From NCBI GenBank assembly GCA_002440235.1, contig DJRZ01000047.1:4986-23672 (forward strand): a stretch of 18,687 nt of DNA. The letters run 5' to 3'. This document shows positions 8,026 to 16,729 of this stretch, in pieces. The first letter of the stretch is position 1. Each line of letters begins with the position of its first letter. A model generated the notes under the pieces. It did no database searches. It had not been told where the DNA came from and saw only the letters and a program-made list of their open reading frames with translations. This stretch comes from Alphaproteobacteria bacterium UBA6347. GTDB taxonomy: Bacteria > Pseudomonadota > Alphaproteobacteria > CAAGCB01 > CAG-977. The position numbers and the translations under genes were made by a program.

Positions 8026-10965
8026 ATGGAAGATAACAAATCAAACGAACAAAAACCGACCGCGGCGCCGACCGCGGGAATTAAAATGCCGACGGTCAAA
8101 AAAATCAAAGTGCCGGCAAAACCGATAACGCCGCCCGCGCCCCAGTCCGCCCAGCCCGCGGCGGCGCCGAAACCCTCCGCGCCGAAACCGCAGCCGCAGA
8201 TTATCCAGCCCGACCATTCGGACGCCGAACCCGACCTGCCGCCCGAAGAGGAGGAAGCCCCCCGCGCGCCGACCGCCGCCGACCCCGCTTCGTTCAACAG
8301 CCCCGAAGCCAACGCGGATTCGACGCCCGACGGATTGCGCCGGAAACGCCGCCCCTCCGCCGCCGCTTTGGAAAAGGAAGCCGCCAAGAAAAAAGCGCAG
8401 GAAAAAATCGACCACGCCAAAGCCCGCGCGCGCAAAGTGCTGACCAACCGGCTGTACCGTCTGGGCATTCTGACGGTTCTGCTGGTCGTGATCGCCGCGG
8501 GCGTCTGGTCGTCCCTGCCGATGATCGCCGAAAACAAACTGCCGGCGGTTTTCGCCGAAAACGGCATGCCTTTCAAAAAATTCACGCTGAAAGAAATCAA
8601 AATCGATTCCATGGAACTGTCGAACGTGTCCGACCAGACGGGAACGCTGACCGTCGGAACGATGAAGTTCGGCTATTCGCTGATGGACCTGTTTTCGAAC
8701 AGCACCGTCAAAACGATGGAACTGTCGAACGTGACGCTGAACGGGCGCAGAACGGTCGACGGTTTCGAACTGGGCGCGCTGGGCAAGCTGATTTCGTCGC
8801 CGATGCGCGCGAAAAGCGGCAGCGCGCTGACCATCAATTCGCTGAAAATCGCGAACGGAAACTTTATTCTGCGCAGCGACCTGCCCCCCGAAAAAATCAT
8901 CAACGCCGACGGCGAAGAGGAGGAAATCGACAACACGGTCACCGTCCGGTTTTCCGCGAACGGATCGATGGGCAAAGCGGGACTGAACATGAACATTTCG
9001 ACGGATTCGACGTCCCCGACCATGAAAGTCAAAACGCAGACGCAGTTGAACAAGACGGCGACGTCGTCGCATCTGCGCACCGAAATCACCGAAGGCGACA
9101 TGCTCAAAGACGAAAAGAGCGTCGGATCCGCCACGGGGAATTTGGAAATTTCCATCGACAACGGCGTGCTGTCCAAAGGGCTGGCGGATTTGCTGCTGTC
9201 CTCTTCGTCGCAGAAACTGAAACTGAAAGCCGAAGTCCTGCCCAAGGGCGAAACGTTCGACGTCGCGCTGGATCTCGACCGTTCGTTCGAAGACCCCAAG
9301 GACGCCAAAGGCAAATTCGTCGGCGCGCTGACGCTGAAAGCCAAAGACCTGACCGTCAAAGGCAGACCCGAAAATTTCGAAGGGCGTCTGCCCGTTTCGC
9401 TGGAAGCCCCGACGCTGACCAACGGCAGAATGGCGATCCAGGATCTGAAAACGTCGGCTGACGTGCTGTTTTCGTGCGCGTCTTCGAACTGCACGGTGAA
9501 ACTGACGAAGCCTATGACTTTCGCTTTTTCGGCGTTGCAGGCGGCGGGCAATTTCCGTCAGGTGAAGCTTTTCACGCCGCTGGAACTGACGATCAACCCC
9601 GACCAGAACGACCCGTTCCTGCGTTCCGAGGGCGCGAATTTGTCGTTCACCCTGCCGCTGGGCGGCGTTTCGACCCAAGCCTACATCGCCGACGCGGTGT
9701 CGGGCGTTCAGACGGCGGTTGCCGCCAACGGCGTCAAAGCGCGCGTCAAATACAACGTCTTCACGGGCGCGTATTCCGGCGAAGCGACGTTCGCCCAATC
9801 CGCTCTGGCGACCAAAGACATCAAAATGACGGGCGTTCAGGGTATCGTGTCGTTCACGTCGGGAACCCTGCCCGACACGCGTCTGCGCATCGCCCGCGCG
9901 TCGTTCGTCAAACCCGATTTGATGCCCGACTTTTCCGCCGATCTGCGTTTCCGTCCGATGAGCGCCGTCGAACTGGGCATGGACGCGACCGTCGCGCTGC
10001 AAAACGGCATCGTGACGGCGACCGCGAACGGTTCCTACACTCTGCCGACGCACGAATGGAACATGTACGTCGTCGTGCCGAAATTCGTCCTGTCCGATTC
10101 CGGACTGTCTTTGGACAAGGTCGCACCCTTTATGCGGCAATACCTGCCCCCGTCGATTTCCGGCGGTTTCGCGGCGAAGGGACGCGTCACCGTCAAAGAC
10201 GGCAAGGTCGCGGGTCCCGTCGACGTTCTGATTGAAAACGTCGCCGCCAAAACAAAGGTCGCCGACATCGAAGCGTTGAACGGCGTCGTCACGCTGTCGT
10301 CGATCTATCCGCTGGAAACCCCCGCGAACCAGCGCCTGTTCATCGGCACGCTGAACGTCGGCATTCCGTTCCAGAACGCTTTGTTCAACTTCCGCATCGC
10401 GGCGGATCGGGGCGTCGAGGTCGCCGGACTGCGCATGAAGTACGCGGACGGTCAGTTTAAAAACATCAAACCGTTCACCCTGCCCTACGCGGGCGGCGCG
10501 TCCAAGATTTTGATGGAGGGAAGCGGCATCAATCTGGCGAACGTCGTCGGCAACCTGCGTTCGGACGCCCTGCTGGTCGACGGCATCATGAATTCCGAAT
10601 GGCAGCTGAGCTACACCGGCGACAAGCTGGCGCTGGATCAGGCGGTGTTCACGTCCAAACTGCCCGGAACGCTGCATTTCAACCCGTCCGACAAACTGCG
10701 CAAAAAGATGAATCCCCAAATGCTGGCGTTCATGAAAGACGTCATCGTCAAAAAGATGAAGCTTACAGCCAAAGGACAGATGGACGGCGCGGTGAAATTC
10801 AACGTATCCTTGACGGGTCACACGCCGCTGGAAGCCGAAGGCGTCGAACAGGACGTTTCGTTCGATTTCACCAGCGGGTTCAAAAACCTGCTGAAACAGC
10901 AGGGCGGATTGATGGAAATCCCGTCCGACATTCTGCTGTCTTTGCAGGATTACGCGAAAAAATAA
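8026..10965 (+). CDS. YdbH/AsmA-like envelope protein, probable inter-membrane lipid transport
   Basis: This is a 979-residue protein. Residues 1-110 are Pro/Ala/Lys-rich and probably disordered in the cytoplasm, and about 110-142 are charged. A transmembrane helix spans about 146-167 (GILTVLLVVIAAGVWSSL). The remainder is a long periplasmic beta-rich region typical of AsmA-like proteins. The C-terminal third resembles the YdbH domain, with LNGVVTLSSIYPLETPANQR, a GTLNVGIPFQNA segment, SGINLANVVGNL and TSKLPGTLHFNPS. In E. coli, YdbH, TamB and YhdP share phospholipid transport to the outer membrane. By homology this is a candidate for that role. GGAGG at 8012-8016 precedes the ATG by 9 bases. 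The downstream gene starts 9 bp after the stop. Confidence 0.8.
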   Translation: MEDNKSNEQKPTAAPTAGIKMPTVKKIKVPAKPITPPAPQSAQPAAAPKPSAPKPQPQIIQPDHSDAEPDLPPEEEEAPRAPTAADPASFNSPEANADSTPDGLRRKRRPSAAALEKEAAKKKAQEKIDHAKARARKVLTNRLYRLGILTVLLVVIAAGVWSSLPMIAENKLPAVFAENGMPFKKFTLKEIKIDSMELSNVSDQTGTLTVGTMKFGYSLMDLFSNSTVKTMELSNVTLNGRRTVDGFELGALGKLISSPMRAKSGSALTINSLKIANGNFILRSDLPPEKIINADGEEEEIDNTVTVRFSANGSMGKAGLNMNISTDSTSPTMKVKTQTQLNKTATSSHLRTEITEGDMLKDEKSVGSATGNLEISIDNGVLSKGLADLLLSSSSQKLKLKAEVLPKGETFDVALDLDRSFEDPKDAKGKFVGALTLKAKDLTVKGRPENFEGRLPVSLEAPTLTNGRMAIQDLKTSADVLFSCASSNCTVKLTKPMTFAFSALQAAGNFRQVKLFTPLELTINPDQNDPFLRSEGANLSFTLPLGGVSTQAYIADAVSGVQTAVAANGVKARVKYNVFTGAYSGEATFAQSALATKDIKMTGVQGIVSFTSGTLPDTRLRIARASFVKPDLMPDFSADLRFRPMSAVELGMDATVALQNGIVTATANGSYTLPTHEWNMYVVVPKFVLSDSGLSLDKVAPFMRQYLPPSISGGFAAKGRVTVKDGKVAGPVDVLIENVAAKTKVADIEALNGVVTLSSIYPLETPANQRLFIGTLNVGIPFQNALFNFRIAADRGVEVAGLRMKYADGQFKNIKPFTLPYAGGASKILMEGSGINLANVVGNLRSDALLVDGIMNSEWQLSYTGDKLALDQAVFTSKLPGTLHFNPSDKLRKKMNPQMLAFMKDVIVKKMKLTAKGQMDGAVKFNVSLTGHTPLEAEGVEQDVSFDFTSGFKNLLKQQGGLMEIPSDILLSLQDYAKK

Positions 10966-10974
10966 GGGGGCTTG

Positions 10975-12654
10975 ATGAAATACGGGGAATATCCCGTCTA
11001 CGACGCGCTGGGGGTGGAACTGACCCACCCCGTCAAATGTCAGGACAAAACCCTGAAAAAAGGGCACGTTCTGACGTCGTCGGACATCGGTCGGCTGAAA
11101 TACGCGGGAATCAAGACCGTCGTCGGCGCGCGTTTTTCATCGAACGACATTCACCCCGAAACGGCGGCGGACATTTTGCTGAAAACGATGGTCGGCGACT
11201 ATCTGCGCTACACCTTGCCCGATGAAAGCGGCTATTGCGAGATTTTCGCCGACATCGACGGCGTGTTCGCGTTCGACCCCGACCGGCTGAAACGCCTGAA
11301 CGCGCATTGCGAAGATTTTTCCGTCATCACCGTCCAGCCCTGCCTGCCCGTGTACAAAGGACAGCTGGTCGCGAACCTGCGCCTGTTTTCCCCCGCCGTC
11401 GACGCCGATGTTTTAAATCAGGCGGTCACAAAAATTTCGGGCACGGGCGCGCTGTTTAAAGTCGCTCCCTACGCTTTTTGCAAAATCGGCTACGTCCGGA
11501 CGGTCGCGGCGGGAACGACGCCCGAACCGATCGACGCCGACGCGCCGGAAAAGCGTTTCGCCGCCTACGGTTTCAGCATCGTTCACAGCGCGATGTGCGC
11601 GCACGATTCCGAATCCGTCGAAAAAGCCGTCCGCGACGCGCTGGACGCCCGCGCCGAAATCGTGCTGGTCGAAAGCCCCTTTCCCCCGCTGAATCGCGAA
11701 GACACCGTTCCGAAAGCGTTTAAGGAATCCGCAGCCGACATCGACCGGCTGGGCTGGTGTCTGGACACGGGCGTCCCCTTGGTGCTGGGACACAAAGGCG
11801 ACGCGCGTCTGCTGGGATTTTGCGCCGACGACGCGGATCAGTACGCTTTGGACGTCCTGTTGCGTTTTCTGGCGACCAGATCCCTGCCCGCGGTCGACAC
11901 GCTGCCGATGTTCGCGATGAACGGCATTTCGCTGTTGCGCATGACCAAAAAGATCACGCCGGAGCAAATGGAAAATTCGGTCGCCGTCGGCGCCGTTTCC
12001 GACAGCGAAAAGATCGCCGTCGTCATTCTGGCGGCGGGGGCGTCGCGGCGCATGATCGGTTCAAACAAGCTTTTGGAACCGCTGAACGGTCTGCCGATGA
12101 TCGAACACGTCGTCCGGTCCGCCCTGCTGTCCGAAGCGGACTACGTCGTCGCCGTCACGGGTCACGACGCGGCGTTCGTCGAACGCCGTTTGGAAAAATA
12201 CGACGTCAAGATCGTCCGCAACCCCGATTACGTTTCGGGCGTTCTGGGGTCGATCCGTCTGGGGCTGGCGGTGCTGCCGCCCGACATCGCGGGGGCGGTG
12301 ATTCTGCCCGCCGACATGCCCGCGTTCACCGAAGAATACATCAACCGCCTGATCGACGCTTTCGACGCGAAATCGAAACGCCCGCCCGTCGTTCTGCCGA
12401 CGTTCGACGGAATCCGCCGCAATCCCGTTCTGTGGCCGCGCGACCTGTTCAAAGTCGCCAAGCCCGTTCCCGAAGACGCGCATTGGACGCCCGCTTTGAT
12501 CGAACACACCGATTACATCAGGGAAATCCCGTTAAAGGACGACCTGCCCCTGACGGACATCAACACGCACGGCGACCTGTCGAACTACAAGGCGCGCGCG
12601 GAGCTGGTTTCGGACGCCGAACAGGATTTGCTGGCGCTGGAACGGGGCAAGTGA
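10975..12654 (+). CDS. Molybdopterin-binding / MobA-like nucleotidyltransferase fusion
   Basis: This 559-residue fusion is of the kind annotated in Alphaproteobacteria as molybdopterin-binding/glycosyltransferase-like. The N-terminal region (about 1-180) follows the family pattern, with LTHPVKCQDKTLKKGHVLTS and a later VYKGQLVANLRLF. The middle (about 190-330) corresponds to the MoaB/MoeA-like domain but lacks motifs I would expect. The C-terminus (about 348-555) is a MobA/MocA-type nucleotidyltransferase with LAAGASRRM at 352-360, KLLEPLNGLPM, the metal-site LPADMP at 444-449 and a DINTHGDL end. This part probably transfers a nucleotide to molybdopterin, but the substrate is unproven. The ATG at 10975 lies after an AGGGGG. 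A TTG three bases earlier is less likely. Confidence 0.8.
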   Translation: MKYGEYPVYDALGVELTHPVKCQDKTLKKGHVLTSSDIGRLKYAGIKTVVGARFSSNDIHPETAADILLKTMVGDYLRYTLPDESGYCEIFADIDGVFAFDPDRLKRLNAHCEDFSVITVQPCLPVYKGQLVANLRLFSPAVDADVLNQAVTKISGTGALFKVAPYAFCKIGYVRTVAAGTTPEPIDADAPEKRFAAYGFSIVHSAMCAHDSESVEKAVRDALDARAEIVLVESPFPPLNREDTVPKAFKESAADIDRLGWCLDTGVPLVLGHKGDARLLGFCADDADQYALDVLLRFLATRSLPAVDTLPMFAMNGISLLRMTKKITPEQMENSVAVGAVSDSEKIAVVILAAGASRRMIGSNKLLEPLNGLPMIEHVVRSALLSEADYVVAVTGHDAAFVERRLEKYDVKIVRNPDYVSGVLGSIRLGLAVLPPDIAGAVILPADMPAFTEEYINRLIDAFDAKSKRPPVVLPTFDGIRRNPVLWPRDLFKVAKPVPEDAHWTPALIEHTDYIREIPLKDDLPLTDINTHGDLSNYKARAELVSDAEQDLLALERGK

Positions 12655-12683
12655 TTGCCTTTTGACCGAAAGTCCTGTATCCT
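12655..12683 (+). promoter_or_regulatory. Candidate promoter of the GH13-transporter pair
   Basis: TTGCCT (12655-12660), directly after the preceding stop codon, is followed after exactly 17 bases by TATCCT (12678-12683). Transcription would begin near 12690, about 25 bases before the GH13 ATG. The spacing is ideal and both hexamers match four of six consensus bases. A TTGACA at 12700-12705 is too close to the ATG to be its -35 element. Confidence 0.4.
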
Positions 12684-12715
12684 GTCCGCGGTTTTGAATT
12701 TGACAGGGGCTTTTC

Positions 12716-15283
12716 ATGCGTTTCCGCCGTTCTCGCGTTTCCGCCGTTCTCGCATTCGCCGTTCTGGCGGTCGCCGCCGCCGTGTGGCGTTTCGGAAAAG
12801 CGGAATACCCGTGGTATGAAACGGTGTCGATGTACCACGTCTTCGTCAAATCGTTTTACGACGCGAACGGCGACGGCAAAGGCGATTTAAAGGGGCTGAC
12901 CGAAAAGCTGGACTATATCAAAAGCCTGAACGTCAACGTGATTCACACGTTGCCGATCGCCCCCGCGCTGAACGTCCCCGAAATGCCGCGCAGCCAGTAC
13001 GGCTACGAAATCACGGATTTCAAAAACGTCCACCCCGACTACGGCACGATCGACGATTTCAAAACCCTGACGCGCGAAGCGCGCAAACGCGGACTGCACG
13101 TCGTTTTGGATTTCATCACGACCGTCATTTCCGTTCAACACCCGTTTTTCCAAGACGTTCTGAACAACCCCGACAGCAAATACAAAGACTGGATCATCAC
13201 CGCCCCCGAAATCCCCGCGGGCGACTGGATGAATTTCAACGATTACGGCGAACAGTTCGAATCAACGCCGTGGAAACCTTTGCCGCACGGGGGATATTAC
13301 TATTCGCTGTGGGGCAATTCGCCGTTTTTGGACTATCACAATCCGGCGGTGCGCGAATACGTCTTGTCCGTCATCGATTTCTGGCTGGACGCGGGCGCGG
13401 ACGGGTTCAGAATCGACGCGACGAAACATTTGTTCATGAACGGTCCGGGGGTCAAAAAGCAGTACCACCAGCCGGAAAACTTCGCTTTCTGGCGGGAACT
13501 GCGCCGCCACGTCGCGGAAAAATACGGCAGGGACAAAATCCTGATCGCGGAATCGATTCCCATTCCGAACGACATCGCCTACGTCGCGCCGAACCGCGAA
13601 ATGTTCGATTTGATGTTCGATCCGACGTTCATCAACGACGTGTACCCCTACCACGAAACGGATTTGAACAAACTGTTGTCCGCCCCCTACCTGCATTCGT
13701 TCTTTTCCAATCCGCAGACGTACAAGATGACGCCGCTGGACAGCCGCCTGTTTTACCATTCGGACCACGACGGCGCGCGGCTGGCGACGCGTCTGCGCGA
13801 TCCGACGCCCGACAAGCTGAAAGCCGCCGCGTCCCTGCTGACGCTGACGCCCGCCGCGGTCAAGATCTACGCGGGCGACGAAATCGGCATCAAAGGATTT
13901 TCCGACTTCAACGATTTCAAAAACAAATGGTTTCACGCGACGGTCGCGTCGATGGCTTGGGACAATTCGAAAAACGGCGGCTTCACGACGTCCTACGCCC
14001 CCGTCGTTCCGATCACGGACGACTACGCGCGTTTCAACGTCCGCGCGCAGGAAAAGGACGAATCGTCGCTTTTGAACCACTACCGCGCCCTGCTCAAACT
14101 GAAACGGGACAACCCCGCCCTGTTTTTCCACGGACGCCGCGACGCCGTCGACACGGGCAACGACAAAATCTACGCCTATCTGCTGACTAACAAACGCCAA
14201 GCCGCGCTGGTGGTCGTCAACGTCGGCGCGCGAAGCGAATCCTTTACGGCGGATTTAAGACGGTACGACCCGAAACGGCGGCGGCTGGCGTTCGGCAGAG
14301 AACCCGCGGGCGCGCGCTGGGAAAACGACGTCTTGAAAATCGAAAAAATGCCTCCGTGGTCGACGCTGGTTTATAAATTCAGCGGGTTCGACGCCTCCAA
14401 ACTGCCGGAAACCGTCGAAAACAGCGACGGGCGCGCCGTTATAGCCCCCGCCCCCGACGGACGCGAAATCCGCGCGGAAAGCGGCGCGGTCTATTCGCTG
14501 AAAACCGGCGAAGCGGGCGGCGTCCTGCGGCTGTTTCGGGGACAGGGCGAAATCGGCGTCCGCCTGTTCCAGCAGTTCGGCGAAAAAGGGCTGTCGGAAA
14601 CGTTCCGGCAAGCCGTCGACACGACGGGCGGCGACGTCGTTCTGCCCGTTCTGCCGCGCAAAACGGACGCCGCGATTCTGGACGCCGACGCGCGGTTTGC
14701 GTTTGAAGACGCCTCTCCTGCCGCCGCCCTGCCGGACGGCATGCGGCTGTTGGCGCAAAGCGGCGACAACGTCAGTCTGCGCGCTTTTTATGCGGGCGAG
14801 GACGCGAATTTCCGCTATTTCAAAATCGACAAGTCGGGCTACGCCCTGCAAAGCAACGGCGGCTTGGACTTCGCGATTTTGATTTCAAACGCCGAAAAAT
14901 CCGCCCGACCGCACTATCTGTCGTTTTGGCACCTGCCTCCCGTCGCCGCGGACAGGCGCGTCAACGCGCTGGTTCTGTACGAACGCCACATCAAAACGGG
15001 CAAAGTTCAGACCGACATCAACGAAATGAGGGGCTTCGGCGTCGCCGCGACGGGCAAGCACCTGATTTTCGAAACGCCCGACGCGTTCGCCGTCATCGTC
15101 GCCAAAGACGTTTTGAAATCCGAACGCCTGTCCGTCGCCCCGATCGTGTGGAGCGCTGGCGGCAAGTGGGGCGACGCGCCCCCCGCGGGCAAGCCCGTTC
15201 CGATCGTCGAACGTCTGCCGTTTGACAAAAACGCGTCGTATCCCGCGGACGCGGTCACGGAATTTTTACGGGTGACGCCATGA
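12716..15283 (+). CDS. Exported GH13 alpha-amylase-family protein
   Basis: This 855-residue protein has an N-terminal Arg-rich signal peptide or anchor (residues 1-22), so it acts in the periplasm or on the membrane. A GH13 barrel follows, opening MYHVFVKSFYDANGDGKGDL like alpha-glucosidases and trehalose synthases. The catalytic triad appears intact: Asp234 in GFRIDATKH, Glu279 in LIAESIP and Asp352 in SDHDGAR. Region I is unusual: from Asp132 it reads DFITTVISVQHPFF where most relatives have DxVxNH, so the conserved Asn-His pair is Thr-Val. About 300 residues after the barrel (550-855) are a predicted beta-rich extension I cannot name. The ATG follows an AGGGG site. The stop overlaps the next start (ATGA). 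The substrate is probably an alpha-glucan or alpha-glucoside. Confidence 0.88.
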   Translation: MRFRRSRVSAVLAFAVLAVAAAVWRFGKAEYPWYETVSMYHVFVKSFYDANGDGKGDLKGLTEKLDYIKSLNVNVIHTLPIAPALNVPEMPRSQYGYEITDFKNVHPDYGTIDDFKTLTREARKRGLHVVLDFITTVISVQHPFFQDVLNNPDSKYKDWIITAPEIPAGDWMNFNDYGEQFESTPWKPLPHGGYYYSLWGNSPFLDYHNPAVREYVLSVIDFWLDAGADGFRIDATKHLFMNGPGVKKQYHQPENFAFWRELRRHVAEKYGRDKILIAESIPIPNDIAYVAPNREMFDLMFDPTFINDVYPYHETDLNKLLSAPYLHSFFSNPQTYKMTPLDSRLFYHSDHDGARLATRLRDPTPDKLKAAASLLTLTPAAVKIYAGDEIGIKGFSDFNDFKNKWFHATVASMAWDNSKNGGFTTSYAPVVPITDDYARFNVRAQEKDESSLLNHYRALLKLKRDNPALFFHGRRDAVDTGNDKIYAYLLTNKRQAALVVVNVGARSESFTADLRRYDPKRRRLAFGREPAGARWENDVLKIEKMPPWSTLVYKFSGFDASKLPETVENSDGRAVIAPAPDGREIRAESGAVYSLKTGEAGGVLRLFRGQGEIGVRLFQQFGEKGLSETFRQAVDTTGGDVVLPVLPRKTDAAILDADARFAFEDASPAAALPDGMRLLAQSGDNVSLRAFYAGEDANFRYFKIDKSGYALQSNGGLDFAILISNAEKSARPHYLSFWHLPPVAADRRVNALVLYERHIKTGKVQTDINEMRGFGVAATGKHLIFETPDAFAVIVAKDVLKSERLSVAPIVWSAGGKWGDAPPAGKPVPIVERLPFDKNASYPADAVTEFLRVTP

Positions 15284-16665
15284 GTTTAAAACAATACGGG
15301 CGGGACGTCCGCGTGCTGGCGGTTCTGTTTTGGGGCGTTTTGTTTTTGATCAACTTCGGGCACGGCGCGGGGTGGTCGGGCGTCTATTCCATTTTGATCA
15401 AAGAAACGGGAACGCGCTCCCTGTCGCTGTTTTTCCTGTTTTCCGCGCTGGGATCGTTTGTTTTGAATTTGGCGCTGATGTGCTTCGCCGATTTATTGTC
15501 GGGCGAAAAGCTGATGCAGCTTTCCTTCGCGTCGTTCATCGGCGTTCTGGCGGCGGATCTGGCGGTGCTGAACGCGCCCGGCGCCTTTTCCCGAAACGGG
15601 TTCGAAGCCCTGCTGATTTTTCTGGCGGTTTTGATCATTTCCGTGCCGTCCATCTACATCATTCAGACCTGGAATTTGATCAACCGCACGTTCAGCCCGA
15701 AAAGCGCGGCGGAAATCTATCCGCTGCTGACGACCGCGCCCCTGATCGGCGGCATCGCGGGCGGATTCGCCGCCAACCGCCTGCCCGAAATTCTGTCCGC
15801 GCGGTCGCTGGTCGCGACGTGGGGCGCGTGCGTCGCCGCCGCCATGGTTTTGACGGTCGTTCTGGGACGCCTGCTGAAACGCCGCGCGCCGCAACCGGAA
15901 ACGGCGCGGACAACAATCACTCCCGCCGATTTGATCGCCAATTTCAAAGAAGGCTTCGCTTATTACAAAAGGTCCGCGTTCGCGCTGAATCTCAGCGTTA
16001 TTTTCATGTCGTTCTGGCTGGTCTGCACGATCATCGATTTCTGCTACGCCAAAACGCTGGACAAGACCTATTCAACGCCGGAGGAAATGGCGTCGTTTTA
16101 CGGCGGATACACGACGGTCGCCAACGTCACCGCCCTGCTGATTCAAACTTTTCTGGGATCGAAACTGTTGAAATTCACCGGCGTCCGCGGCGGTTTTCTG
16201 TTTCTGCCCGTTTCGCAAATTCTGTGTTTCGCCGTCGTTTTGTGGTCGCCGGGGCTGTACCCGATCGTCGGAACGATGTTTATGCAGACGCTGATCGGCA
16301 TGTCGATTCAGTCCAATTCCGTTCAGGTGTCGTTCAACGTGTTCGCCCGCCTGTCGCGCGCCAAGATCCGCACTTTGCTGGAAGGTGTGCTGAATCCGCT
16401 GGGCGGCGTCGTCGGATCGGTCACGATCATTTTGCTGCGCCGCTGGCAGGAAAACGACGCCGTGACGGTGGAAAAGCTGCTGCCGGTCGCCGGCGCGCTT
16501 TTTTCCGTGATTTGGCTGTTCGCGGCGATCGGAATCCGTAAAAGCTACATCGCCGAAGCGAACAAAACCGCGCTGTCCGGCGACGAACGCGACCGCAGGG
16601 ACGCCGCCGAAGCCCTGCAAATCGAATCCGACGCCGTCCTGTTCGGAAAAAAGACGGAAAAATAG
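15280..16665 (+). CDS. Polytopic transporter resembling the ATP:ADP antiporter (NTT)/MFS group
   Basis: This 461-residue integral membrane protein has roughly 10-12 hydrophobic segments, starting with VLAVLFWGVLFLINFGHGAG. Segments such as SGVYSILIKETGTRSLSLF, YPLLTTAPLIGGIAGGFAA, MASFYGGYTTVANVTALLIQ and a late RTLLEGVLNPLGGVVG recall bacterial members of the nucleotide transporter (Npt/Tlc) group and related MFS proteins. The substrate cannot be read from sequence. It may be a nucleotide, a sugar or something else. The ATG overlaps the GH13 stop by 4 bp, so the two proteins are made together and may work on related substrates. The C-terminal tail of about 45 residues is charged and cytoplasmic. 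Confidence 0.75.
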   Translation: MSLKQYGRDVRVLAVLFWGVLFLINFGHGAGWSGVYSILIKETGTRSLSLFFLFSALGSFVLNLALMCFADLLSGEKLMQLSFASFIGVLAADLAVLNAPGAFSRNGFEALLIFLAVLIISVPSIYIIQTWNLINRTFSPKSAAEIYPLLTTAPLIGGIAGGFAANRLPEILSARSLVATWGACVAAAMVLTVVLGRLLKRRAPQPETARTTITPADLIANFKEGFAYYKRSAFALNLSVIFMSFWLVCTIIDFCYAKTLDKTYSTPEEMASFYGGYTTVANVTALLIQTFLGSKLLKFTGVRGGFLFLPVSQILCFAVVLWSPGLYPIVGTMFMQTLIGMSIQSNSVQVSFNVFARLSRAKIRTLLEGVLNPLGGVVGSVTIILLRRWQENDAVTVEKLLPVAGALFSVIWLFAAIGIRKSYIAEANKTALSGDERDRRDAAEALQIESDAVLFGKKTEK

Positions 16666-16729
16666 ACAAAAAATTCTTTTCAAACGCCGCTTTTTCTGGC
16701 ACACTTTGAAAAACAACAAAGGATTGTTC

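Noticed and set aside
8041..11067. A 1008-codon open frame on the minus strand opposite the YdbH-like gene
   Set aside because: It has no ribosome binding site or recognisable domain and is rich in Arg, Gly, Phe, Gln and Val, as expected from the complement of GC-rich, strongly biased codons. The plus-strand frame has clear domains and a GGAGG start.
12700..12705. TTGACA hexamer just before the GH13 start as a -35 element
   Set aside because: It lies only 10 bases before the ATG, leaving no space for a -10 element and transcript leader.
13262..14200. A 312-codon minus-strand frame and a similar plus-strand frame within the GH13 gene
   Set aside because: Both are shadow frames. The GH13 catalytic motifs are in the other plus frame, which is continuous for 855 codons.
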